Shown: positions 14,101-26,212 of the stretch, one piece after another
How positions within the stretch are numbered: position 1 is the stretch's first letter
Layout of the letters: every line of letters begins with the position of its first letter
DNA from: Plasmodium coatneyi
Taxonomy: Eukaryota; Apicomplexa; Aconoidasida; Haemosporida; Plasmodiidae
Assembly (NCBI RefSeq): GCF_001680005.1
Contig: NC_033562.1
Coordinates: 1,612,001-1,676,000, forward strand
Length of the DNA: 64,000 bases
Direction: 5' to 3'
Notes under the pieces: generated by a model
Told to the model about the DNA's origin: nothing
Seen by the model: the letters and a program-made list of their open reading frames with translations, nothing else
Databases searched by the model: none
Made by a program: the position numbers and the translations under genes

Positions 14101-17100
14101 GCCATTGAACAGGGAAGAAAAGTAGGTCATCGTTGAATTTATGGACTCTTTTATTAAATCAATATTTGCCTTCCTACTTTTACCTACTTCATGTATCTTT
14201 TGCAGAAGTCCAATTTCGTAATTCTTTCTGGCTCCATTCAATTCCTTTTCTATACTTACGATAGTGGAATTTATTCCGTTTAGCTTATTCATTTCTGCGA
14301 GGATTAGATTTTTAAATGCAGTTATTTGGGATAGGTATTCTATATATTTAGATTCGTCCTTTTTTACCGTGTCTAATGTTTTACCATCCTTATTTTGAGA
14401 GGTTTCTGTTAGGGAATTCATGGTGTCTGTGGCTCTCTTAAATATGTTATCCCCTTCCTGCTTTATATGACCAAGTTGGGATAAATTATATTTGACTTTT
14501 TCTAGGTTAGTCTGTATAAGTACATTTGCTTTGGCGGACGTCTCATTATAAAGTTCATTTTCTGCGTTTTCGGTATTCTGGGGTTTCGTTAACTTTTGTA
14601 GTGTTCCTTGGAAATCTTTCACTTTTGTTTGAATTTCAGAATTCTGTTTTTTAATTTCTTCCATTATTTCTGTTGCTTTGTTGAATTTTTTTTTCGATTT
14701 AGTTTCTATTCCTAGAATCTCAGATTCCTGGAAAATATTATTGATCGTTCGTTCATGTGTTAAGAATGACGTTACATTGTTAGTAGCTTGTGTCTCCAGA
14801 GCTTCTACATCCTTTAAATATTTTTCAGATTCTTTTATATTTTCGTTTATTTTATTCATGTCAACGTTATTCGAACTACTTTCCGTGTTGTCCTTAACCG
14901 TTTTTAAAAATTCAATTTTATCTTTTCCCCTATTTGAATTGCTAATTTGGGTTGAGCATTTGTCTTTATATTCTTTTATCTTGCCTAAATATGACTCTAT
15001 TTCTTTTTTTTTATTCACAAATTCATGCTTAATTAGTTCAATCTGGTTTACGTGGTCATTTATTTGTTCATCTTCTAAGGTTATGTCAATTTTGCCTTTA
15101 TGTTCCTTTGCCTTAGCTATCTGAGTATCTATTTCTTTTAATAATTTATTCGATTTCTCAAGTTCCTTTGCCGCTTCCTGACTAAAACTTAATGCGTATT
15201 GTGTATTATTTAATATTTCTGTAGCTATCGTATTAGAATTATTCAAAAGTAGTAAGTCTTTCATACTATTAATTTGTTTTTTTATTTCCTCCATAGAATT
15301 ATATTCTACCTTCACTTGTTGCAGATTACCATTAATTTTTTTTTTGATAAGTTCTATTTCCTTTATATCTTCACTTTTGTCTGCTTTTTCTTTATCGTTT
15401 GTGGCATTCTCAGAAAATTCATTTATTTGCTTGCTGCTCTGTATAGCCTTGGTGTAATATTTTTCATATTCGAAATTATTCATATTCTTCTGCTGGAATT
15501 CTTTAGTTCCTTGTTTGATTTCATCAATTTTTCTTTTAGATGATTCTATATCCGCCATTATCGATTTAGCTTTTTCGTTTTCCCCATCGATCATGTGAAC
15601 AGTGTGATGAATTAAAATTCTTGTGTGTTCCATTTCGATTTGTTTTACTTGGCTTAATATACTGCTTTCTTTTTTTATTTGGTCCAATATTTTTAGTGTG
15701 CTTTCTTCCATTTCTTTATAAATTTTTTCCATGTTCTCTTTTTTTTGTTTGAATTCGGTGCTTTGATCTTTTTCCTTGTAGAACGTTTCCATATATGCAT
15801 CGCAGTTTTGCTTAATTCTGTTTATTTTTTCAATTTCACTATCTATGTTTTGCAAAGTATTTTTCACATATTTTTCAAAAGCACTTATTTTGCTTTGAAG
15901 CGTAGGATTTATGTTATTTTTTACAGCTTCGTCCAAATTAAAAAAGTTTAATCTTGTTTTTATACCCTTTAGAGAATTTAGGTCCAGCTCTATCTTTTCA
16001 TCTATCTCTGTCTTCCTCGCTGTTATGAGTTTATTAACGAATATTATAATTTGGTTATGTTGATCTTTTACCAACTCGTCTATTTTTTTTTCTAATACTT
16101 CATAATTAGCATTGAATTTGTTTATTTCTAGTTCTGTGTTATGGCACTGAGTTTTATATTTTTCTAAATTTTCCGATTTTGTTACCATGCTTTTATAAAT
16201 ATTGTTCTTTTCATTTTCACAGTAATGCTTCAAAGCTTTTTCATCTGCTTCTAATTTTAATATTGACGCTTCAGGTATTTCACTTTCTACGTTATTTCTT
16301 TCATCATTTAAGGTGTTCAAAAGGGATAATCTGTCTTTTTCTTCTACTATATTGTAACTATTTAATTCCTTAATATGGTTATCTATTTTTTTTACTAAAT
16401 GATTCTTGTTATCTTTTATTTTTAGGATTAATTGTGCGTTTTTGTTCGAGTTATTTGCAATAATATTTAAAGACTTAAGTGTGTCTATCACCTTTTTCGT
16501 ATTCTCTATTTGGTTTATGCTACTACTAACGGATTCTTTGTGACGGCTTAATTCTTGTTGAAGTTTTTCCAATTCTAAATTTCCAATATTAGTGTTAAAA
16601 CGTTCGAACGAAGTTTTAATTTCCTGATATGTCTCACTGTTCTCTGTTTCTAACTTTTGCATTACGTTCTTGTAAGGTTCAATTTGTCCGCTAGCCTTTC
16701 TTATATTTTCTCTGAGTACGCCAATACCGCGAGTTAGTGTGCTTTCCTTATTATCCACATCACCCTTATGCTTTGTATATTCTTCATAGATAGCTTTTCC
16801 TTCTGGAATGTCTTCATCTTTCTCGATTAAAGTAGTGAGAAATTTGCCTTTCATCTCATTTATCCTATTTATGTAGGATTTCATTTTTTCTGCACTCTGT
16901 TCGTAGTCCTTCAGCCTATCTCTTAATCGCTCAGTTTCTTTAGTTAGATTACTCAACGTGCTTGACATATCTTTCTTTATTTTTTGAGCATGTTCCTCTA
17001 TTATTTTGTTCTTTAGCTCTGAGAGACTATTTACCACTCCATTCAAATTATTTAACATTTGGGGTATATCATCGCATTTCATATTCACAAGTTCTTGATA

Positions 17101-19546
17101 TTTTACTTTCGTTTGTTCGTACAGCTGATCAGTTTCTTCTTTAGTATTTTCTTCCTTATCTAAGGCTTGAAGTTGTGTATAGGATTCTGTTAGCTTGTCT
17201 ACAAATGCTTGTAAATTTTCATTATAAAATGAATCAATGATTGATTTTGCTTTGTCTTCCAATTCCGTTTTTTTAGTTGTAAATTCTTGCCCGATATAGG
17301 GAGCACCTTTAATCAAATTTTCAATGCTAAGAATATATTTATTTATTTCGTCCTTATGGGAAATGATTTTTTTTATGTTGTCCAACGTATCAGGGAAATA
17401 TTTCAAGTGTTTTTTTATTTCATCTTTCATGGAACGACGTTTTTTTTCATTTTCAATTAATTCTTTAATTTTTTTCACATCTTCATTAATACTCGTCGCT
17501 GATTTTTCCAAATTGCTTTTTGTAGTATTAATCTGTCCTGAATATTTCTCTATTTCCTTATTATTTTGGGTTAACTTATTTTTATCTGATTTTATTGCGT
17601 CTATAACATCTAGGAGTATCTTACATTTCTCTAGAGAAGTCTTTTTTTCCTTGGTTTTGTTTCTTTTCTGTTCTAAATCTTCACTTGCTTTTATATTTAA
17701 TTTAAATTTTTCATTTACTGTTTTAACTAACTCCTTTGTATCTTTTAGGTATTCTTCTAATTTAAGCACTTTTTGATCTAAAATTTTCTTAGCCTCTTCT
17801 ATTTGGGTATTCGAATAAAGTACATATTCTTTTATCTCGTCGTAACTAGAACCGCGTAATGTTTCTACAGATTTTAAAATTTCTTCAGAACCAAGAAGAA
17901 TATAATTAATACTTGACATAGAATATGTAGATGATATACGAGTATTTATTAGGTTGTTGAGGCTGTCCTCGAATTTTGTAAATGTTTGATAAAGTTTATC
18001 TATTTTGATGTTGGACGCAATGTCCAATTTTTTTAAGAAGTCAGTACTAACTTTATAATTGGAGTAAGCGTAGGCTAAAAAGAAGAATGAATTTTGAAGT
18101 GTATATCTTTGGAAGTTGTTCCAGACTTCTTGTTTAGAAAGCTTACGTATAGTTTCAATTGAACTATTAATTTTTCTTAAGTGAATTTCCATATCATCTA
18201 TAATATAGTCAATTTCTTCTAATATAAATTCTGTTGCTTCAGAGGCAAGACTTTTATTTAACTCTTCTTTTACTTTCTTTATTATATCTTTACCAGACAA
18301 ATATATTTGCTTTATTTTATTTAGGACTGAAGTAATGTATGCAACGTTATTTTGATTTCTAACATTATGATTACGTCGCGTAATCATATCATAATACACA
18401 CCTGTTGGACAGAAGTTAAACCAGTAGCAGGATATATCATCTACAGTATGATAGACTCTTGCCTTAGTTATTTGAATTTCTTTTTTATTTTTGTTATAAT
18501 TTGTTCTCATGCATGCATATAAAGTAGCAAGTTTGTTTTTGTAGTTTTGCTTCTTAGTACCGTATTCACTTTCTCGAATACCATGTCCTTCTGGATTTTC
18601 TAGATGATATATTAAAGTATTCAATTCGTTAGCTTGTTTTATGCATTCATTCATACTCTGAGATATAATGTTCTCAATGCGTAATATTTCTACATTAAAC
18701 GTTCTCATGATTGTTACAACCAAATCGTTGTAATGTTCTGTGTACTCTCTCATTTCTCTAAAAGCATAAATTTCCGGATTAAATGGATGAAAAAATGAAA
18801 TTACTCTGCCATCCTCATTCAGGACACAAACATAATCCAGATTATTCACTGGAGTCACTGCTGCAGGGGTGCCACTTTTAGATTTCTGTATGAATGTATT
18901 TGGAATGGTATTAATCTCTTTCTGTATATATTTTTTATCATTATTTTTTGTATTAACTCCATATATTTTGTTCTTATCTAGGTATGAATAGCGTGATGGT
19001 TTTCTTGCAATTTTATAATTTTTTAAGGATATGAAGGATGGATTATTTTGTAAGTGAGTCGTATTTACGTTTTCGCCTCTTATTTTGCTATCTTCATTAG
19101 GGTACTCATTACTGTTATCATTGTCATTGTTAGGATTATTTTGTTCATGTCCATTTACTTCACTGCCATGTTCGAATTGGTCACTTCCCATGGAAGTGAC
19201 ATGTATTGGCGATAGCCTGAAATCCCTTTTTAGCCTGTTAGGTTGGTTCCTGTTACTGTCCTTACATGCTGCTGGAGTGATGCAAAAAATAGGAGTTAAA
19301 GTTGGGGTAAGTTAAGGCGTATCTTAAATGCATGGTCTTGTGAAGTTAAGTGAACACGTGTGTAGGGGTGTAGAATATGTAAAAAACTAAACATGTGTAA
19401 GGGAAGATGCGGAAATGCTCATACGATTTCTCACGTTCACGTGTTCGACAGTCTAGATGAATGAACAAATTTACGTCTTATTTAATTTTACCCGAAAAAA
19501 TAAACAGGATGTTACAGAAGAAAACAAGAAGTAGGTTCTTTTCCAT
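11116..19546 (-). CDS. Reticulocyte-binding-like (RBL/NBPX) invasion protein
   Basis: Exon 1 (19546-19492) encodes the signal peptide MEKNLLLVFFCNILFIFS and ends phase 1 at GGTAAAA. Exon 2 (19271-11116) starts after CTCCAG and restores frame as A-A-C-K-D. The intron is about 220 bp, the classic RBL layout. The predicted protein is about 2736 aa. Near residue 300 is a Cys-rich N-terminal segment (DISCYWFNFCPTGVYYD), as in the conserved RBL receptor-binding region. Then follow some 2000 residues of Lys/Glu/Asn-rich coiled coil. Near the C terminus is an acidic Ser/Asp stretch, one membrane segment (GGVIIGLSVISGVVLL) and an acidic tail of about 45 residues ending NDND. RBL proteins sit in merozoite rhoptries/micronemes and bind red-cell receptors, setting host-cell choice. 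No internal stop is seen. Which member (for example NBPXa or NBPXb) I cannot say from memory. Confidence 0.93.
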
Positions 19547-21311
19547 ATTCGAAATAGTACAATTATGTTTTTTTTATAAATCGTTCAAAGTGTTGTACAA
19601 GTGAGTTTTACCGATTTGGTAGAACCCCTACTTAATAAAAATTTATAATTAAACGGTTCTTTTGTGCATGTTTTTAAAGTGGGTACTACTTTAATCTATC
19701 TATATTTAGTACCCATATTGTTAGTTATGAATGTAATATAGGCAGTTAAACTCGCATTTATAGATGTGCGGATGGAGTGAGAATCTATATATATTGCTAT
19801 TTCATAGAAGCCCAACGGAAAATTCAAAATATGTCACCAAGTACAATCAAAGTTATGAATTTAGAATTCACTCAAAATCATGAAGTTATATAATTGACAA
19901 TTAATGAATAATTAATATGAAGTGAAAGAATAAGTAGAAAAAATTTTTTGCGACACGATTTCAATTAAGTTCATGGCACAACTATATATTTGTTGGGTGT
20001 GTAAATAACGCGAAAAAATAAGTAAAAAAAAAAAAAAAAAAGCAGAACAAATTTCTATTTATAATTTCATAAAACCGAGAAAACAACATAATTACCTCAG
20101 CATAAGATTTAGAAATGAGCATGACCTTTGAAATATTACCTCACAAAATTACAAAAGGAAAAAAAAAAAAAAAAAAAGAAACACAAGATAAAAACTGTTT
20201 TTTTTCATTACTTTTAAATGGCGAGAACATATTTAAATCCCAAATGTTTGTTCCTTTTATGATTTTTTTTTTTACGTGTATGAAGCACAAAGTACATCTA
20301 AATGTAAACACACTGTTTTGAAAAAATTTACTTAAAATGATAATCACGACTTGCTTCCAAATTCCCTGTTAATTCATAAACAACTTAGAACAATTCTACA
20401 AATGATTCTTCCTGTTAAGCACCTGGTGCTTGAAAAAGTAACATGAGTATTAATTTAATATTACAGTTAGTGTAAATATTAATAAACTTCATCTTAACAA
20501 GCCTAACCGCACATCACTCATGGGTGCACTTCGGGGTAAAATTTTTTTTACGACAAAATTAAATTATATTTAGCATGCATCGCTAATTCTAATTTTTCAC
20601 ATTACTCCGAGAGAGGAGGATTTTAGAACTTATTTGTTAGAACAGCAATTATTTTTAGAACACTTATAATGTCACAAGAAAGAGCAGAATTAATTGGTTT
20701 GAAATTAATTTTTTTGGGAACCACGAGAAATGTAATATCTTAATAATTACACTCTTTTTTGCTCTGGTAAATTTATTTAAGGAAAATTTCCATTTACTGA
20801 ATTTCTATTTTTCCGTTTTTCCCTTTTTTTTATGAATATTTGTTCCTAAATATTTTATATATAAAATTCTGTTCTTATGAAATTTAGGAAATGGTGAATT
20901 CAATAGCTGGAAGGGGTTTTTTATTAATAAAATTCTTGCGAGCACCGTTATTATACATATAGCTTATTTATTAGAAGTACAGTTTTAATTAGTTCTCACA
21001 CACATTTGGATTTCTATGATTATATAAGTATAACTCAGTTTAGTCATTTTAGTGCCTTATTTTGCCTTAAAATTTTTATGTATTTGTCGAAATGTTGTTA
21101 TTTATAGCTAGTCCTTTGGTAATTCAATCAGAATTTTTTACAGTGCATATAAGAAGTTTTAACCGCATAAGTAGATTAGAAGAACAATTTTTCCCCTTAT
21201 TTGTAAATGAAAAATTGTTTAATGATTGTATATAGCACACGTGGTACGGTGGATTATAACAATTTTTCCCGTTTACCCCCTTTTTCGCTGTTATATATAT
21301 GGATTGAATTT

Positions 21312-21343
<32 letters not shown>

Positions 21344-21634
21344 GTGCTTATAATATTTGTTATTCATGCTGTGATGACATAATGAATTATGATACAGACG
21401 GTGTGCTCCAAGGAAAGAGAAATTTAGGAAACGTTTAACCTTAAACAGTTTTCGCTTTATTAAGAATTATCTTATTAATCATGTTCCTATAAATTAGTCT
21501 ACTAAATTTGAACTCGGCACAACAATTAATGAATGGCATTTAAAATTAAGAAATGAGTAATACATCTGACATTTGTTAAATTTCCCTAGTGTTATGTGGA
21601 ATCCCAATTATAGTTAACCCGATAGTACAATTGA
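19547..21634. other. 5' flank of the RBL gene, no gene seen
   Basis: This AT-rich sequence upstream of the RBL signal exon probably includes its promoter. It has poly(A) at about 20024-20041 and 20160-20176 and a long poly(T) at about 21316-21343. No frame with coding character is found. Confidence 0.5.
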
Positions 21635-23562
21635 ATGAATAGGAGGCTGGGACTAAGGAACTCATTCGTGCAGGAATCAGGGCGATATGGAATTGCATTT
21701 TTGGCATCATGTGGGGTTGCTGCAGTGGTTATACACAAATGTAACATATATTCATGGAGTAAGAATAGTACAATAATATCAGTCGTTGCAAATTATTATT
21801 ATGTAGGAGTTAGCTTTTTAAGGTCTGAGCAGTATAAATTTTATTCAAAATTCAAGATGAGTAAGATACTGTTTAATGGGCAGTACTTATTCGTTATACA
21901 TTCAAGTACCCTCTTTATGTTGTCTTCTTACATTACCGTATCTTCTAATTTATAGAATATACATGATTATATCATTTTAAAATTTAAACTGCATTCCATT
22001 CAAAAGTTGAAATGTTCAAAAGAGATTCACTTCGGAGTTTATATTTTTAAGCATGGGACGATTGCGTTTACGGTGATCATGAATTAAGGGAAAAGGGGAA
22101 AATATGTACATGCCAGCAATGCATGCTCAGTGATGTGGAAATACAATGTGCGTATTTTGTTAGTGAGTGGTTTACTATTTTTATTGCTGCGAAAGTTAAT
22201 GGAAGAAGTAGTCATAATAGATATTCTCTATTGGATGGAGTGTCAGATTTGTTTAGGCATGATGAATATAAGATGGTTTCTGAGCTTCGTGCAAGGGCCA
22301 TAATTCTTTTCTAAGTGAATTTTGATTTTCCATATTAATGAATGAACAAATTGTTGTCATGCTGGAAGATTAAGTCTAGCCGGGTACCATCATTTGTGGT
22401 GCTAATGTAGGAAATAATTATATACAGGGGGAGCATTCATGACTTTTACACGGTCTTTTGGGGGAGCAGTCGAGCCTAGCATATTAGCGGCTTCATTTTG
22501 TACATTAGGAAAATGTTCACAAGGTAAGTTCTAAGATAAATGGGGCAATTCATAATTTGGATGAAGAATATACATTTTGGAGGAATTATATTAGTCATTT
22601 TATGATATTTTAATTTGCAGAAAAAAATGGAGCGATTTTTCAAGCTGTTATTCAAGAAGAATAGTACATAGACATAGGGAAGGAGGCAAAGAATGGTATT
22701 TACATGCGAATATAGGAACACAGATACTTGGGAATATAGTTAATGAATGTACTTCTTATTTCTTATCGAGAAATATACAATTAGAGAGGGAGGAACTGAT
22801 GTAGGAGATGAAACATAGGGCTAATGAGTTTTTGTAGTGAACTTAACAGGATATAGGTTTTTATTTTTGCATATATAAGGATTAGGTGTAAACTGAAAAT
22901 TATAGATGGAATTTAATGTTTTATGGGGATAACATCGTTTCATAGTAACCCTGGACCTCCTGATTTGGGCATTTAGTTATTATTTTGTGTGTAGGGAGCT
23001 TACACTGGGGTACTTAATTTAATGCGTACGAATTCATATTACTGTCCATTTCCTACATAACTGCTATAATTGGGAAGGAAGTAAATAACAAGGGCTATTT
23101 TGCCATAGAAGTGGCAGGTATTATACAAATAAATCCAGGAGCATAAATCGTTGGAATAAGAATTATTTTGGCTATGTCATAAACAACCTAGTGACAACTT
23201 TCTACGAGATTCAGTACAAGTTCTTCTTTGTCAAGAGTGAACTCCTACACATGAATGAAAACATAAGTCACGTGGACATACTCCAAAACATAGACAACAA
23301 CCTATTTCACGTGATCATCACCTTCATCATTGATTGTAAAGCTTTATATAATCTGAAAAATGCAATCAATAAAACATTCCAAATGTTCGATCAAAGTCGT
23401 GTTTCGTACTATTACTACCTCTTTGAACATGAAAAATTTATGGAATTGTTTAAAAAATTGGAAGACTGTATAACAGGGTGTCAAAAATTAAACACTTATC
23501 TGTCTCGCCAAATTGACAGACTGAAGAATAGTGTGGTTGTAAGAGAATGCAACCATACATGA
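21635..23562 (+). pseudogene. Possible degraded multi-exon membrane-protein relic
   Basis: Several short plus-strand stretches here look more coding-like than the flanks but cannot be joined into one frame. They are an open stretch 21635-21955 (GVSFLRSEQYKFYSKFKM), another 22123-22314, a piece near 22434-22523 reading GGAFMTFTRSFGGAV and ending at a donor-like GTAAGT, a piece near 23040-23190 (GYFAIEVAGIIQINPG) interrupted by stops, and a 123-codon frame at 23191-23562. The small-residue and hydrophobic mix suggests a transporter-like ancestor, but I recognise no family. It may also be chance. The call rests only on local composition. Confidence 0.25.
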
Positions 23563-26212
23563 AATGGCTAAGGGAGGACGCGGCGTTCTCGTTGCTGTTA
23601 CGCGAGTGCAATGGAGCGTAGACTGATATGCTCATACTGACGTATTGTAAAATATGGGAGCACATTAGGAGTGCCATTATATAGAGTGCACAGGTATATG
23701 TACAGAGTACTACTGTATAAATTGTATGGATATACCCGCAGTACCATTCTACTAGGCCCATGAGCATCCACACAGTACTGTAATTTAAAAAGTGCTGTTT
23801 TTCCTGAAATATCAGGAGGTAGTGATGACCTAGATATACCACGAGTGGTCTTCACACTGAGGAAATACGAGTACTCATAAGGTATTAACGAATGATTGCT
23901 CTTGGGTAAAAAAATAAAAAAAAGAGGAGCATAGAAGTAGTAATTAACTGTGAAAGTGCTTACACATATTAATTCGTGCGATGAACTTTTTTTTTTCTGT
24001 TAGTATTCAATGCTATGGCTTGAATTACAAATTCTACTCTTTTTTTTTAGTGTGGCACTGCGACCTATTGTCCTATGTTACCCGTTTTTTATTTTATACA
24101 TGAAAGTATATAATCATTTAAAGTTGATTTATTTTTCTTTTACTTTTAAAGAATTTAATCTCTCGTTAAAACAAATTTTGTTTTTGTAAAAATATAATAC
24201 AACATTTTTTTGGTGTAAAAAAGTACGGGCAAATTGACACTCTGGGTGTTCTTATAGGGTTTAGGGTTTCAGTTTTCATATATAATATTAATTCCTGAAC
24301 GCTCAGGAATATTTTTAAATATGTAACAAATATATGCATAATAGACAAATATATACAATCATATATATACATTGCGTATACATGAATCAGCTTCAATCTT
24401 GTGAAATGTAGGAAATATAAAATGAAGAGGAAAGCGTTTTAAGTAATAAGTTCACGAAAAAATGTACGATAAATTTTATAAAGTGAAAATATCAAGCTAC
24501 TATCATCATCATATCATGTATACTGAATAGATTCACTCCTTTTCTCGCAATTATGGTAAAAACTGTGTTCGCGAAAAAAAAAAAAAATTTAAATGAAATT
24601 GATCCAAATTGTGCTAACAATTTTTTTAATAGGAAAGGATTAATGATTTACTATCTACTCGTATAGTGAAATTTATAAAATCCATTGAAATTCGATGAGC
24701 CATAACACGCCATCAGTAACTGTATATTTTTCTATACATTTATTTGTTCATTATATGATGAAAAACAGAAAATAGAATTGCATATTATTACAAATGTATA
24801 TAATACCAAGTGCATTTCTTTTCCGGTTATTCTTTTAGCCTAATCCCAAGACATATATGTTTTGCTCGTATTCTTAATTCAAGTGGAATTCCTTTTTTTT
24901 TTTTCCTCCTTTTAAACGTCAATCCAAATGGTATAATTTATTAACCGTTTAGCGTAAAACGAGTAATGTATATTTACATTATAACTACAATTCAAAAAAA
25001 GATATAAATTATATATATTAACATAAAATACCTATATGTTACCACTGAACTTACATCCCTATGGCAAAAGCATAAACGTAAAATTATTCCTAGCATTGTA
25101 GCAGCTATGCGGACTTAACCCAAAAAATGTGCTTTTTAATGTATTGTATATCGTTCCCATAATGTTAGAGAAATCAATGATTAACTTAGCTTTTTTCCTA
25201 GAGACGAATGGACGCAACAGGAAATGTTTTGACGTAGCGTGTGCTGTATGGCCTACTGTCTTGCTAATGAAAATTCATCAATGAGTGAGGTTCCTTTCAG
25301 GGTGCAACATTTTTTTGGGCTCTGTCTCTTCTTTATTCAATTTATCAATTAAACTTCCTAACATAAGATCTTATTCGATTCATATATACCATCACACTTG
25401 ATATATTAATATTAGTAGTCCTCATACACGTCTCAGTAGTCACAGCAGGGGTGATATAACTATCGAAAACATATTTCGGACACATTTTATCAGTACAAAA
25501 AGCATATGCGTAACAATGTTGGCATTGAACTTTTCATTTGAATTATTGCTTAATGTACACTTCCTAATTTTTATAAATAATCGCAAAAATCCTGTTGTCC
25601 TTGTATATCTGCTGTTGTGCCGTATAATTGGCAATTGTGAAATTCGTCTTCCTTACATATTTTCCATTAAATCAAAACATACCCACATCCGATGTATTCC
25701 AACGTGTGAATAATTATTAAATATTAAATTCAAATAAAATTTAGATTCATATATAGTGATCATTAAAGTTTGTAATTATTAGCAATAAAACTATTTTAAA
25801 ATTATGACAGGGAAAATTTTTCGCGGACGAAGACAAAAACAAAAGCAACGTAACAAGTGCAACTTCATATCATGCAAAAGGATGAAGTAACTTATTCAAT
25901 ATAGTTAGGGGTGGGGGGCCTGCGCTACTTTACTAAAAAAAAACATTTTTAAATTATCACACATTTGCAAACTAAAGAAAAATAAGAATTTTAAGCAAAT
26001 ATGTGATATGTATTAAATATCACCTGAAACAATGAGAATTATAAGCTAATATTCTCATGTGTACACTTATAACACATGTAATATTAATAAACAGAAATCA
26101 AATTACAATGATTACATATTATTCTGACAAAATAAGTGCGAATAACAAATGTGAAAAATTAAAAAAAAAAAAAATTAGTGAATAAAAGTTAAATATATCC
26201 TAACGTATTATA
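23563..26212. other. Intergenic, AT-rich, no gene seen
   Basis: The spacer is the 3' side of the large minus-strand gene at 26213. Apart from two telomere-like heptamers near 24257 and homopolymer tracts (near 24578-24590 and 24892-24904), nothing stands out. Confidence 0.5.
24257..24271 (+). repeat. Two telomere-type heptamers (GGGTTYA)
   Basis: The sequence GGGTTTAGGGTTTCA contains one exact Plasmodium telomere heptamer GGGTTTA and a second differing at one base. It sits in a spacer far from any chromosome end in this window. Two copies could arise by chance. Confidence 0.5.

Noticed and set aside
14678..17776. Plus-strand frames of 90-150 codons inside the RBL gene
   Set aside because: They are antisense shadows of Lys/Glu/Asn-rich coding sequence, reading as Phe/Leu/Ser-rich peptides.
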